64,000 bases of DNA from Burkholderiaceae bacterium (lineage in GTDB: Bacteria > Pseudomonadota > Gammaproteobacteria > Burkholderiales > Burkholderiaceae_E). The stretch is from positions 1 to 64,000 of the forward strand of contig JADJVQ010000019.1 in assembly GCA_016710525.1 (NCBI GenBank), in the 5' to 3' direction. The position numbers and the translations under genes were made by a program. The notes beneath the pieces were generated by a model. That model was given only the letters and a program-made list of their open reading frames with translations. It had not been told where the DNA came from and did no database searches. Shown here one piece after another: positions 25,768-33,575 of this stretch (within the stretch, counting starts at the first letter, position 1; every line of letters begins with the position of its first letter).

Positions 25768-26751
25768 TCACTTGGGCGCCATCATGTCGCGCAGTTTGGG
25801 CCCGTGCACCGGGCTGGCCTTGACGATGCCTTCCCAGGCCGCGTCCATGCTGGTCTTCAGGAAGACCTTGGACTGGGCGTCGTCCAGCTTCACGACCTGG
25901 ATGCCGGCGGCGGTCTGCTTCTTGATCTCTTCGGCGGAATCGCGGCGCGCGATCTCGGCGTTTTCGCTTTCGAGCCAGGCGCCCTGCTTCTCGAGGAAGG
26001 TGCGCTGCGCGGGGGTGAGCTTCTTCCAGGTGTTGGCGCTGAACTGGATGCCCAGCTCGATGGTGTAGAAGCCCGGCTCGAGGCGGAATTTGGTCTTCTC
26101 GTGCCAGCCCAGGTCGAAGATGCCGATCAGCGGCCAGCCGTAGCCGTCGACCACGCCGCGCTCCAGTGCGGTATAGACCTCGCCCGGGGCGATCTGCAGC
26201 ACATTGGCGCCCATCTTCTGGAAGAAGTCGCGGTAGATGGGGGCGATGCGCAGCTTCAGGCCGGAGAGGTCGGCCTTGTCGATGCGCTTGGTGGAGTAGA
26301 TGTAGTACTGGATGCCCTCGCCGGTCTTGGCAAAGTAATACAGCCCCTTGTCCATCATCACCTTGTTCAGGTAGTCGAGCGCGCCGTTCTTGCGCGACTC
26401 GGCGATGGTCTGGGTGGTGTAGTTCAGCGCGAGGCCCTCGGGGGCGATGCTGGCGGTGAACGAGGTGGTGGTGTTGGCCAGGTCGACCACGCCGTTGCGC
26501 AGTGCGTTGCCCTGCTCGAACGTGGGAATGGCTTTCGGGCCGCCGATGTAGTTGATCTGGACGATGCCCTTGCCTTCGTCGTTGACCTTCTTGACGAAGC
26601 GTTCGAAGTTGCGGGCGAAGTAGGTGCCTTCCTGGAAGGCATTGACCGCCTTCAGCGTGATTTCCTGGGCCTGCGCACCGAGGGCCGGCACGGCGAGCGC
26701 GACGGCAAGGGTGGCACGAAGGGCTAGGCGGCGGGCGCTGCGGGTGTTCAT
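25768..26751 (-). CDS. dctP: TRAP transporter periplasmic substrate-binding protein (DctP type)
   Basis: A protein of about 327 residues with a signal peptide (RRLALRATLAVALAVPALG, then AQAQ) and a DctP fold. It contains GIQYYIYSTKRIDKADLSG, LKLRIAPIYRDFFQKMGAN (the carboxylate-binding Arg of the family lies in LRIAP) and VYTALERGVVDGYGWPL. Ligands are normally organic acids, including aromatic carboxylates. ATG 26751 has AAGGA eight bases upstream; a GTG at 26757 is less likely. First gene of the operon, preceded by a promoter-like segment that carries the recurrent TGTCAA-type motif. Confidence 0.94.
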   Translation of the reverse strand: MNTRSARRLALRATLAVALAVPALGAQAQEITLKAVNAFQEGTYFARNFERFVKKVNDEGKGIVQINYIGGPKAIPTFEQGNALRNGVVDLANTTTSFTASIAPEGLALNYTTQTIAESRKNGALDYLNKVMMDKGLYYFAKTGEGIQYYIYSTKRIDKADLSGLKLRIAPIYRDFFQKMGANVLQIAPGEVYTALERGVVDGYGWPLIGIFDLGWHEKTKFRLEPGFYTIELGIQFSANTWKKLTPAQRTFLEKQGAWLESENAEIARRDSAEEIKKQTAAGIQVVKLDDAQSKVFLKTSMDAAWEGIVKASPVHGPKLRDMMAPK

Positions 26752-26780
26752 GGGCACTTTCCTTTTGATCGCGAAAAATT

Positions 26781-26810
26781 ACTTTAATGTTGAATAATCG
26801 AGATGTCAAA
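26781..26810 (-). promoter_or_regulatory. dctP promoter with candidate MarR operator (copy D)
   Basis: On the minus strand TTGACA (26809-26804) and TAAAGT (26786-26781) are 17 bp apart, a plausible sigma70 promoter 30 bp upstream of dctP. The -35 half lies inside the 14-bp motif at 26797-26810, which matches CTTCAGATGTCAAG at 10 of 14 positions. The same TAAAGTAATT element follows the motif upstream of marR. Confidence 0.5.
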
Positions 26811-26961
26811 AATTGCGCGGCCGGGGGTCGCCCGATGGAGAACGGCGCCTGCGCGGGCGATGCGGCGACGGGCTCCCACTTCAGATGTATTCCGGTGCCG
26901 CGCCCCGCAGCGTAGCCTTGTTTGCAGGGGATTCACCCGACGCAGCGCGAAGGAGCCTGCC

Positions 26962-27501
26962 ATGTTGCCACTGGTGCTCAACGACGATCTCGGACACCAC
27001 GTCCAGATCGCGATGCAGGCTTCGGTCGGAAGGGATGCCTGCAATCTGCCGGCCGATGTCATCCTCGTCCAGTCGATGCTCAACAGCCTGCCCCAGGAGC
27101 TGGGCGGCCCGTGCCCGGCGCTGACGGTGGACGGCGAGATCGGGCCTCGGACGATCGCCGCCATCGTTCGCGTGCAGCGCGCCACCCGGCAGCGAACGGT
27201 CGATGGCCGCATCGACGCCCATGGCGCGACCCTGATCGCGCTGGGCCAGCTGCTCAATTCGCACGGGCTGATTCCCCGCGGTGTCCAGGGCATCGGCGCA
27301 CCGGACGAGCGGGTCTGCCATGGCGTGGCGAAGCCGCAGGCGCCGCGCCGCCATCGTGCCGCGGTCGCGCACTGGTCGGCGCGCGCTGACGGCGCCGGGC
27401 CGATGGGCCGGCACGGCACGGCAGTGCGCGCGGCAAACTGCGGCGACAGCACCATCCGGGTCCGTACCAGCGGGCGCGGCGCGCAAGCGCGCGGCGGTTA
27501 A
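26962..27501 (+). CDS. Peptidoglycan-binding-like domain protein, paralogue 1
   Basis: A 179-residue protein of unknown role. Residues 1-112 match the N-terminus of the protein at 31600-32484: LPLVLNDDL, VILVQSMLNSLP, LTVDGEIGPRTIAAI, VDGRIDAHG, TLIALGQLLNS and GIGAPDERV are all shared. The VDGxIGPxTIAAIxxxQ pattern is that of a peptidoglycan-binding (PGRP-1-like) helix bundle. The C-terminal 65 residues are Arg/His/Gly-rich and show no counterpart in the paralogue, suggesting truncation and replacement. ATG 26962 has AGGAG six bases upstream. No signal peptide. It overlaps the convergent 3-hydroxyacyl-CoA dehydrogenase by 4 bp. Confidence 0.7.
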   Translation: MLPLVLNDDLGHHVQIAMQASVGRDACNLPADVILVQSMLNSLPQELGGPCPALTVDGEIGPRTIAAIVRVQRATRQRTVDGRIDAHGATLIALGQLLNSHGLIPRGVQGIGAPDERVCHGVAKPQAPRRHRAAVAHWSARADGAGPMGRHGTAVRAANCGDSTIRVRTSGRGAQARGG

Positions 27502-28520
27502 TCCTCGGGCTGCCCGTCGGGGCCGCCGGCCGGCGGCCGGTACAAGCCCGCGTGCTTGAGCATGCCCAGCGTGCGGGCGAGCACATCCTGGCGCGGATCG
27601 GCGGGGCCCTGCGCCTGCCAGTCATAAAATCCCTGGCCGGTGCGCAAACCCAGCCGGTTCTCCTTCATCATCGCGTCGATCGATGCCGGCAGTGCGTAGC
27701 GCTGCGGATCGAGCCGGGCCGACAGGTAGCGGCTGGCGTGATACAGGATGTCGGCGCCGCCGAAATCGATGAACTCGAGCACGCCGATCGCGGCAAAGCG
27801 CAGCCCCAGTCCATGACGCGTGGCCTTGTCGATTTCTTCGGCACTGGCCACGCCTTCTTCGACCATGCGCGCCGCTTCGTTCATGATCAGCGCCTGCAGC
27901 CGCGGCACGATATAGCCGGGTGCCGCCGCGCAGCGCACCGGCACTTTCCCGGCCAGCTCGAGCAGCGCGCACAGGGCGTCCGTGATGGCCGCATCGGTGC
28001 CGGGATGCGGACTCACTTCCACGATGGGGATGATCCACGCCGGATTCAGCCAGTGCGCGTTCAGGAACCGCTGCGCACCGTTCACGAATTCCGCCAGTTC
28101 GGTGCTGAGCATCGTGGAGGTGGTCGACGCGATGATCGCCTGCGGCCGGGCGGCCCGGGCGATGCGCCCGAGCGCGTCGCGTTTGGCCTCGAGCGTTTCG
28201 GGCACGCCTTCGAAGATGACCGGGCAGTCGGCCATCGCCGCGTCGGCATCCGGATTGCCGACCACCTGAATGCGCGCCATCAGGGCTTCGATGCCGCGCG
28301 CGTCGATGGTGCCCAGCGCGGCCATCGCGGCGAGATTGCCGCGCAGGTCGGCATCGATCTCTTCGCGAAGCGTCTGCCAGCGGGCCGGGTCGCGCGGCCG
28401 GGCGTCGATCAGGCGCACGTGCAGGCCGGCCCAGGCGAAGGCGAGCGCCATGCCGCGGCCCATGCGCCCGGCACCCACCGCGCCGATCGGCGTGTGCGCA
28501 GTGATCGAGACGGCGCTCAT
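27498..28520 (-). CDS. 3-hydroxyacyl-CoA dehydrogenase
   Basis: A 340-residue NAD-dependent 3-hydroxyacyl-CoA dehydrogenase. The Rossmann motif is GAVGAGRMGRGMALAFAWAG, the catalytic His with the following Asn is in NAHWLNPAWIIPIVEV, and the C-terminal domain contains GLGLRFAAIGVLEFIDFGG and NRLGLRTGQGFYDW. It oxidises a beta-hydroxyacyl-CoA in beta-oxidation, probably of the ring-derived or side-chain intermediate handled by the nearby crotonase. Its start overlaps the stop of the upstream opine-dehydrogenase-like gene by 4 bp, so the two are co-translated. Confidence 0.92.
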   Translation of the reverse strand: MSAVSITAHTPIGAVGAGRMGRGMALAFAWAGLHVRLIDARPRDPARWQTLREEIDADLRGNLAAMAALGTIDARGIEALMARIQVVGNPDADAAMADCPVIFEGVPETLEAKRDALGRIARAARPQAIIASTTSTMLSTELAEFVNGAQRFLNAHWLNPAWIIPIVEVSPHPGTDAAITDALCALLELAGKVPVRCAAAPGYIVPRLQALIMNEAARMVEEGVASAEEIDKATRHGLGLRFAAIGVLEFIDFGGADILYHASRYLSARLDPQRYALPASIDAMMKENRLGLRTGQGFYDWQAQGPADPRQDVLARTLGMLKHAGLYRPPAGGPDGQPED

Positions 28521-29581
28521 TGCAGGCGGGCCTGCAACTGGGCGGCGCTGAGCGGGCCGAGGTCCCAGCCCTCCAGCGTGCGTTCGCCGGCGCGCAGGTC
28601 GCGCCCGAGGATGGCGCCCGCGATGGCCAGCAGTCCTTGCGCGACCGGCGCGTCCACGCCCGCCTTGCGGGCGATCGAGGCGAGCAGCGCGAGGCCGAAG
28701 ACCACGTCCTCGGTCATGTAGCGATGGCTGTGCAGGTCGATGTGTTCGCGCCAGTCGCCGGAGTCGACCAGCCGCTGATGGGCATCGCCGTACATCCAGC
28801 GGTCACTGGTGTAGTGATCGGCCAGCGGGAAGTGCGGCGCCCCGTAGCCCAGCGCCTCGCGCACCGCGATCCGCTCGGCATCGAGCGCGCTGGTGACCGC
28901 GCGCACGCTGGGCTGGGTGCCCTCGTTGTGGATGTCCCAGCGCGGGAAATGCTCCAGGGGCGCGGCATTCATCAGGATCAGCGGCGGGTGGATGATCGGG
29001 CCGGCGTTCATCAGCGCGCCCGACAGTGCGTCGCCGCAGGCCTGCACCGCCGGGAAGGCCTGGCGCACGATGGCCAGCGCTTCGTCGGCGCGCGCCAGCG
29101 GGAACACGCCGGTGGGCAGGCGGACCGCGCGGATCGTGATCGCGACCTCGGCCGGCCCGCGCTTGCGGGCGAGCCAGGGCAGCGTGCCGGTCTCGGCAAA
29201 CATCAGGCGCGCGGTGGAACCGGCTCGCGCCAGTTCCTGGGCCATCACCCAGCTGCCGAAGGTGCCCGGCGGCAGAAAGATGACCTGGCCGTCGCGCACA
29301 TGGGGGGCGATCCGGCGGGCAAGCTCGACCTGGGTGGTGGCGGGCAGCGGCATCAGCAGCAGTTGCGCGCCACGCACCGCTTGGCCGATGTCGTCGGTGA
29401 ACTCGGCCAGGGGCACCGTGCGTCGTCCGCGCATGTCGAGCACGCCGATGCCGCCCTGGTCGCGGATCGCCTGGAACTCGGCCGCATTGCGCCGCCACAG
29501 GCAGACTTCGTGGCCTTGTTCGGAGAGGTCGGCCGCCGCCGCGTAGCAGCCGTGGCCGCCACCCAGTACCGCGATTTTCAT
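28517..29581 (-). CDS. NAD/NADP-dependent octopine/nopaline dehydrogenase family protein
   Basis: A 354-residue opine-dehydrogenase-type oxidoreductase. The N-terminal Rossmann fold is KIAVLGGGHGCYAAAADLSE. The C-terminal octopine-DH domain contains MNAGPIIHPPLILMNAAPLE with the catalytic-type His, and ALGYGAPHFPLADHY. The family reduces imines formed between an amino acid and a keto acid, or oxidises the secondary amine. In this catabolic setting it may act on an amino or imino CoA intermediate; this is inference. ATG 29581 is the start that gives the Rossmann fold directly. It is first in a two-gene unit with the 3-hydroxyacyl-CoA dehydrogenase. Confidence 0.85.
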   Translation of the reverse strand: MKIAVLGGGHGCYAAAADLSEQGHEVCLWRRNAAEFQAIRDQGGIGVLDMRGRRTVPLAEFTDDIGQAVRGAQLLLMPLPATTQVELARRIAPHVRDGQVIFLPPGTFGSWVMAQELARAGSTARLMFAETGTLPWLARKRGPAEVAITIRAVRLPTGVFPLARADEALAIVRQAFPAVQACGDALSGALMNAGPIIHPPLILMNAAPLEHFPRWDIHNEGTQPSVRAVTSALDAERIAVREALGYGAPHFPLADHYTSDRWMYGDAHQRLVDSGDWREHIDLHSHRYMTEDVVFGLALLASIARKAGVDAPVAQGLLAIAGAILGRDLRAGERTLEGWDLGPLSAAQLQARLQ

Positions 29582-29651
29582 GGTCAGCATCCTGAGGAAT
29601 CGGGGCGGCCGCATCCGGCGCCCGGGTGCGGATCACTATCCGGCGCAAACA

Positions 29652-29665
29652 CTTCAGGTGTCAAG
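29652..29665. promoter_or_regulatory. Candidate MarR operator (copy A)
   Basis: CTTCAGGTGTCAAG differs by one base from the copy next to marR. On the minus strand it provides a TTGACA with GATAGT 18 bp downstream, a weak promoter pointing at the opine-dehydrogenase-like gene, whose start is 71 bp away. Confidence 0.5.
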
Positions 29666-29703
29666 CGATCGACGTTTCGTCAGCGCGTCTGCGCGATAGG
29701 TCC

Positions 29704-29727
29704 GGGCGTGGGCGTGGGCGTGGGCGC
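29704..29727. repeat. G-rich hexamer microsatellite
   Basis: GGGCGT is repeated three times and followed by GGGCGC. The run of four GGG tracts could form a quadruplex on the plus strand. It lies in the leader region of the downstream crotonase gene. Confidence 0.8.
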
Positions 29728-29910
29728 TGGTGCGGGTGCGGTGCCGTGCGGTGCGGTGCGGGCGTCGTCCGATCGCGGTCCGATCGCGGGCGCGCGGTGT
29801 GGAAGGCTGCCGTCGAATCTCGTAGAGTCGGCGGGATGGCCTGTCGAGTACGCTTGCCAGCCTGCTCTGGCGTGGGGCCGGACCCTTTTTCCCGAACCAG
29901 GATCTTCGAC

Positions 29911-30714
29911 ATGAACTACAGCGACTTCCAGTTTCTCCAATTCGATCACCGTCCCAATGGCGTGCTGCTGATCACGCTGAACCGGCCCGAGGTGATGAAT
30001 GCCACCAACGCCCGCCTGCACTGGGAGCTCACCAAGATCTGGGGCGTGGTCAACGACGATCCGAAGACCCGTGTGGCGGTGGTGACCGGCGCGGGCGAGA
30101 AGGCATTTTCGGCCGGCGGCGACCTGAGCTGGATCACCGAGATGGTGGGCAACGCGGACAAGGTGGCCACCGTGATGAACGAGGCGTCCGACATCGTCTA
30201 CAACATGATGGCCTGCGACAAGCCGATCATCTCGGCCATCAATGGCGTGGCGGTGGGCGCCGGACTGGCGGTGGCGATCCTGGCCGACATCAGCATCATG
30301 GCCGAAGAGGCCAAGATCACCGACGGCCATGTGAAGCTGGGCGTGGCCGCGGGCGACCATGCGGCCATCTGCTGGCCGCTGATGTGCGGCATGGCCAAGG
30401 CCAAGTACTACCTGCTGACGGCCGACTTCATCAACGGCAAGGAGGCCGAGCGAATCGGCCTGGTCAGCGTGAGCGTGCCCCGTGCCCAGCTGATGGACAA
30501 GGCGATGGAGGTGGCCAACAAACTGGCCATGGGCAGCCAGCAGGCGATCCGTCTGACCAAGCGCTCGCTGAACGGCTGGATGAACATGGCGCGGCCCGTG
30601 TTCGAGAGCTCGCTGGCGATGGAAATGCTGTGCTTCATGGGCGAGGACGCCAAGGAAGGCGTGGCGGCCGTGAAGGAAAAGCGCGCGCCGGTGTTTCCGT
30701 CGACCAAGGTCTAG
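29911..30714 (+). CDS. Enoyl-CoA hydratase/isomerase family protein
   Basis: A 267-residue crotonase-fold enzyme with LITLNRPEVMNATNARLHWE, the oxyanion-hole segments AFSAGGDLSWI and NGVAVGAGLAVAIL, and GHVKLGVAAGDHAAICWPL, where an Asp replaces one of the usual catalytic Glu residues. The C-terminus is VKEKRAPVFPSTKV. It probably serves the same pathway as the divergent 3-hydroxyacyl-CoA dehydrogenase and opine-dehydrogenase-like genes, from which it is separated by a region with the shared operator motif. ATG 29911 has AGGA about ten bases upstream. Confidence 0.92.
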   Translation: MNYSDFQFLQFDHRPNGVLLITLNRPEVMNATNARLHWELTKIWGVVNDDPKTRVAVVTGAGEKAFSAGGDLSWITEMVGNADKVATVMNEASDIVYNMMACDKPIISAINGVAVGAGLAVAILADISIMAEEAKITDGHVKLGVAAGDHAAICWPLMCGMAKAKYYLLTADFINGKEAERIGLVSVSVPRAQLMDKAMEVANKLAMGSQQAIRLTKRSLNGWMNMARPVFESSLAMEMLCFMGEDAKEGVAAVKEKRAPVFPSTKV

Positions 30715-30768
30715 GGCCGGCCAGCACGCTGGTTCGTCCATCGTGCCGGCAGACCCAGGGCGGCCTAT

Positions 30769-30794
30769 CATGATGGGCCAGCATGATGGGCCAG
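30769..30794. repeat. 13-bp perfect tandem duplication
   Basis: CATGATGGGCCAG occurs twice head to tail, 38 bp before the exonuclease start. It may alter leader length by slippage. Confidence 0.9.
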
Positions 30795-30831
30795 CCGATC
30801 CATACGGGCCGGTTCGCTGCAAGGAGTGGGT

Positions 30832-31476
30832 GTGGAGGAAATTGCGGTTCTGGACTTCGAGACCACCGGCCTGAGCGCCGGCAATGATCGGCCGACCGAA
30901 ATTGCGATTGCCATCGTGCGCGATGGCGTGGTCATCGACCGGTTCCAGAGCCTGATGAACCCTGGCCGACGGATTCCCGCCGAGGTCGTGCATCTGACCG
31001 GAATCACCAATGACATGGTGGCTGTTGCGCCGCCGGTGGCACGGGTGATGCGCGAGGCCGCACGGTTCGTGGCGGGTCGGCCCCTGGTGGCTCACAATGC
31101 CGCCTTCGATCGGGGATTCTGGCTGTTCGAACTGACGCGGCTCGGACTGGACATCCGGTCAGACTTCGCCTGCACGATGCTGCTGGCCCGGCGCATCTAT
31201 CCGGGCGTGCCCAACCACAGGCTCGCGACGCTGCGCGATCATCTGCGCCTGCAGCCCACGGGCAGGGCGCACAGGGCGCTGGCCGACGTCCTGACGACCG
31301 TGCAGTTGTGGCAGCGGATCCGCGATGACATCGCGACGCGCTACGCGATCAGCGGCATCGGGCATGCCACGCTGTGCCAGGTGCAGCGGCGCGCCCGCGC
31401 CGCCGTGCCGCGCTTTCTGGCGGATGTTGCCCAGGTGCCTCGGGTCAGTCTGTCGGTTGCGTCCGGGCCAGGCTGA
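30832..31476 (+). CDS. 3'-5' exonuclease, DEDDh (DnaQ/epsilon-like) family
   Basis: A 214-residue DEDDh exonuclease. Exo I is VLDFETTGL (Asp and Glu), Exo II is VAHNAAFDRGFW, and Exo III is HRALADVLTT (His and Asp). It resembles the proofreading epsilon subunit or small RNase T/DnaQ-like nucleases without extra domains; the C-terminal 45 residues are not recognised. GTG 30832 is chosen because AAGGAG ends five bases before it; a GTG at 30826 overlaps that site. Housekeeping rather than catabolic by content. Confidence 0.88.
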   Translation: MEEIAVLDFETTGLSAGNDRPTEIAIAIVRDGVVIDRFQSLMNPGRRIPAEVVHLTGITNDMVAVAPPVARVMREAARFVAGRPLVAHNAAFDRGFWLFELTRLGLDIRSDFACTMLLARRIYPGVPNHRLATLRDHLRLQPTGRAHRALADVLTTVQLWQRIRDDIATRYAISGIGHATLCQVQRRARAAVPRFLADVAQVPRVSLSVASGPG

Positions 31477-31599
31477 GGGCCGCCTGCCGCACGGAACCCG
31501 GCACAGTCCGTCGACCCCTCTTCAGGCCTATATCGCGGGACCTGCAGGCTGCGTAGCCTGGGTTGTTCCGGCCTCGTGCCGATCACCCAGGATCTCAAC

Positions 31600-32484
31600 A
31601 TGTTTCCCCTCGTGCTGAATGACGACCTCAGTCGTCTGGTACAGATCACCCTGCAGGGTTCGGTCGGCAACAGGGGTAAGAACATTCCCCCGGATGTCGT
31701 CCTTGTGCAGTCGATGCTGAACAGCCTGCCGGCGCAGCAGGGCGGGCCTGCGGTGAAACTGGCGGTTGATGGCCGTGTCGGCCCCAAGACGATCGCGGCG
31801 ATTTCGGGCGTGCAGCGTGCGTTGAGGCGGCGAGTTGTCGACGGCCGGATCGATCCGAAGGGCCCGACGCTGATCGCCTTGGGCCGCCAGCTGAACTCGC
31901 AAGGGCTGATGCCGCGTAATGTCCGGGGCATAGGCGCGCCTGACGAGCGCGTTCGGCTCGGGCTGATCGGTGGGGGCGGCGCACCTCCTGCGCGTCGTGG
32001 CTCCAGCGTGGCCGGATCGATCCCGGGCATCTCGCCGACCGACTGGCAGTTTCGCAGCAGTTCGGGCGTCAGCCTGGGCGCGGACATCTTCGGTGTGGCT
32101 GCGATGACGTTCTTCCTGGAGAAGGACAGCCGGCCTGGCGCCGTCAGGGCCTTTCCGTGGTCGGGCATCGGGGTTGGCCTGAGCACCACGCCCGTCGGCC
32201 TGGACATTTCGTTCGCGGATTTTCCGAGTTTCGGGCTGCGTCTGAGGCAAGGGATCTTCGGATCCAATCCGATGCCCGAGGATGATTTTCAGGGGCCCTG
32301 CACCGTCTTTTCGCTCGGCGCCAATCTGGGCGTGGGTTTTGCCGGAACGATCTGCATGTTCGGCGCGATCGGGCCGGTTGTCCTGTCGACCCGTGCAATA
32401 GGTGCGATTGCTGGACTGGAGGTGGGCATTCCGGGCGCGGGGATCATGGGGTTCTTCGGTGTGACGGGGCGAGCGTCGAACTGA
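31600..32484 (+). CDS. Peptidoglycan-binding-like domain protein with Gly-rich hydrophobic C-terminal region, paralogue 2
   Basis: A 294-residue protein. Residues about 1-112 are a clear paralogue of the protein at 26962-27501, with the LAVDGRVGPKTIAAI peptidoglycan-binding-like pattern. After a Gly/Pro/Arg linker, residues about 140-294 are rich in Gly, Ser and hydrophobic residues: SSGVSLGADIFGVAAMTFFL, GIGVGLSTTPVGLDISF, FSLGANLGVGFAGTICMFGA and VGIPGAGIMGFFG. This may be a beta-rich or membrane-inserting domain. Function unknown; a secreted wall-targeted effector is one possibility. ATG 31600 is preferred by alignment with the paralogue (MFPLVLNDDL); GTG 31576 is possible. Confidence 0.7.
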   Translation: MFPLVLNDDLSRLVQITLQGSVGNRGKNIPPDVVLVQSMLNSLPAQQGGPAVKLAVDGRVGPKTIAAISGVQRALRRRVVDGRIDPKGPTLIALGRQLNSQGLMPRNVRGIGAPDERVRLGLIGGGGAPPARRGSSVAGSIPGISPTDWQFRSSSGVSLGADIFGVAAMTFFLEKDSRPGAVRAFPWSGIGVGLSTTPVGLDISFADFPSFGLRLRQGIFGSNPMPEDDFQGPCTVFSLGANLGVGFAGTICMFGAIGPVVLSTRAIGAIAGLEVGIPGAGIMGFFGVTGRASN

Positions 32485-32486
32485 CC

Positions 32487-33464
32487 CTACCCGAGCGACT
32501 GGAGGAATCGAATCATGGCGGCATTCACCTCGTCGGGCCGCTCCTGCTGTGTCCAATGCCCGCAACCCGGCAGCATCACCGCGTCGCGCAGGTCCGGTAC
32601 CCAATGCCGCAGGTCCTGCAGCGTCTTTTCCATGCCCTGGAACGCCACTACCATATCCCGTTCGCCCGCCACATACAGCGCCGGTACGCTCACTTTGGCG
32701 CCAGCCCAGGCCGCGAGCAGTTCCCAATTGCGATCGATGTTTCGGTACCAGTTCAGGCCTCCGCGATAGCCGGTGTGGCGGAACTGATCGGCGTAGAAAT
32801 CGATGTCGGACTCGAGCAGCCATGGTGGCAGGGTCTCGGGCGCATCGAGCGGATTCAGGAACCCGCCGCCGCGCGGCACCATGCCGGCCGGCCCCTTGCC
32901 GGCGCCCGCTGGGCGGCGCGGTGGATCGCCGGAGCCCCAGTAGAGGAGCTGGCGAATCGTGCGGCGAGGGTCCTGTTCGAATTCCGATTCCGCGTCACCG
33001 GGCTGCTGAAAGTAGAGCTGATAGAAGCGCGAATCGGGTGTTTGCGGCATCAGGCTCGTGGGTCTGTTGGGGCCGCGTGGCCGAAAGGGCACGCTCAGGC
33101 CGACGACCGCCCTGAATCGGTCAGGGCGCAGCAACGCCGCATGCCAGGCCACCGGCGCCCCCCAGTCGTGCCCTGCAATGAACGCGGTCGGCTCGCCTAG
33201 CGCGTCCATCAGGCCGACCAGGTCGCCCACCAGGTGCAGCAGTGTGTATTGGTCGATCGGCACGGGGCAGTCGGTCTGGCCGTAGCCGCGCTGATCCGGC
33301 GCGACAGCGTGATACCCGGCCCGAGCCAGCGCGACCAGCTGATGCCGCCATGAATACCAGGACTCCGGCCAGCCATGGCACAGCACCACCAGAGGTCCTT
33401 CGCCGGCCTCGGCGACGTGCATGCGGATGCCATTGGTTTCGATGAAGCGGTGTGTGATTTCCAT
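32487..33464 (-). CDS. Alpha/beta hydrolase, epoxide-hydrolase-like
   Basis: A 325-residue alpha/beta hydrolase close to soluble epoxide hydrolases. LCHGWPESWYSWRHQL supplies the HGxP oxyanion motif. The nucleophile elbow is AGHDWGAP, with Asp as in epoxide hydrolases and haloalkane dehalogenases. The acid is likely in VAGERDMVV and the His in LPGCGHWTQQERP. Lid residues with Tyr include LYFQQPGDAE. It would open an epoxide to a diol, possibly detoxifying an arene oxide from the ring oxygenases. It converges with the paralogue 2 gene and lies next to the broken TetR gene. Confidence 0.88.
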   Translation of the reverse strand: MEITHRFIETNGIRMHVAEAGEGPLVVLCHGWPESWYSWRHQLVALARAGYHAVAPDQRGYGQTDCPVPIDQYTLLHLVGDLVGLMDALGEPTAFIAGHDWGAPVAWHAALLRPDRFRAVVGLSVPFRPRGPNRPTSLMPQTPDSRFYQLYFQQPGDAESEFEQDPRRTIRQLLYWGSGDPPRRPAGAGKGPAGMVPRGGGFLNPLDAPETLPPWLLESDIDFYADQFRHTGYRGGLNWYRNIDRNWELLAAWAGAKVSVPALYVAGERDMVVAFQGMEKTLQDLRHWVPDLRDAVMLPGCGHWTQQERPDEVNAAMIRFLQSLG

Positions 33465-33575
33465 GACATTGTTCCCGGTGGGTTTGCCGCGATTCAGTAT
33501 GCATCGCCCAGCCGAACGATTTCCAGTGCGAGCGAGTGCGGGCCAGGGCCATTGCGGGTCCGCTCGAGCGCCGGG

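Larger units (their letters stand above)
29582..29910. other. Divergent intergenic region with candidate operator and G-rich repeat
   Basis: This 329-bp region separates the opine-dehydrogenase-like gene (-) from the crotonase gene (+). It contains the 14-bp motif copy A (29652-29665) and a G-rich hexamer repeat (29704-29727) followed by GTGCGGTGCC-type repeats to about 29770. I see no credible gene in it. Confidence 0.6.
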
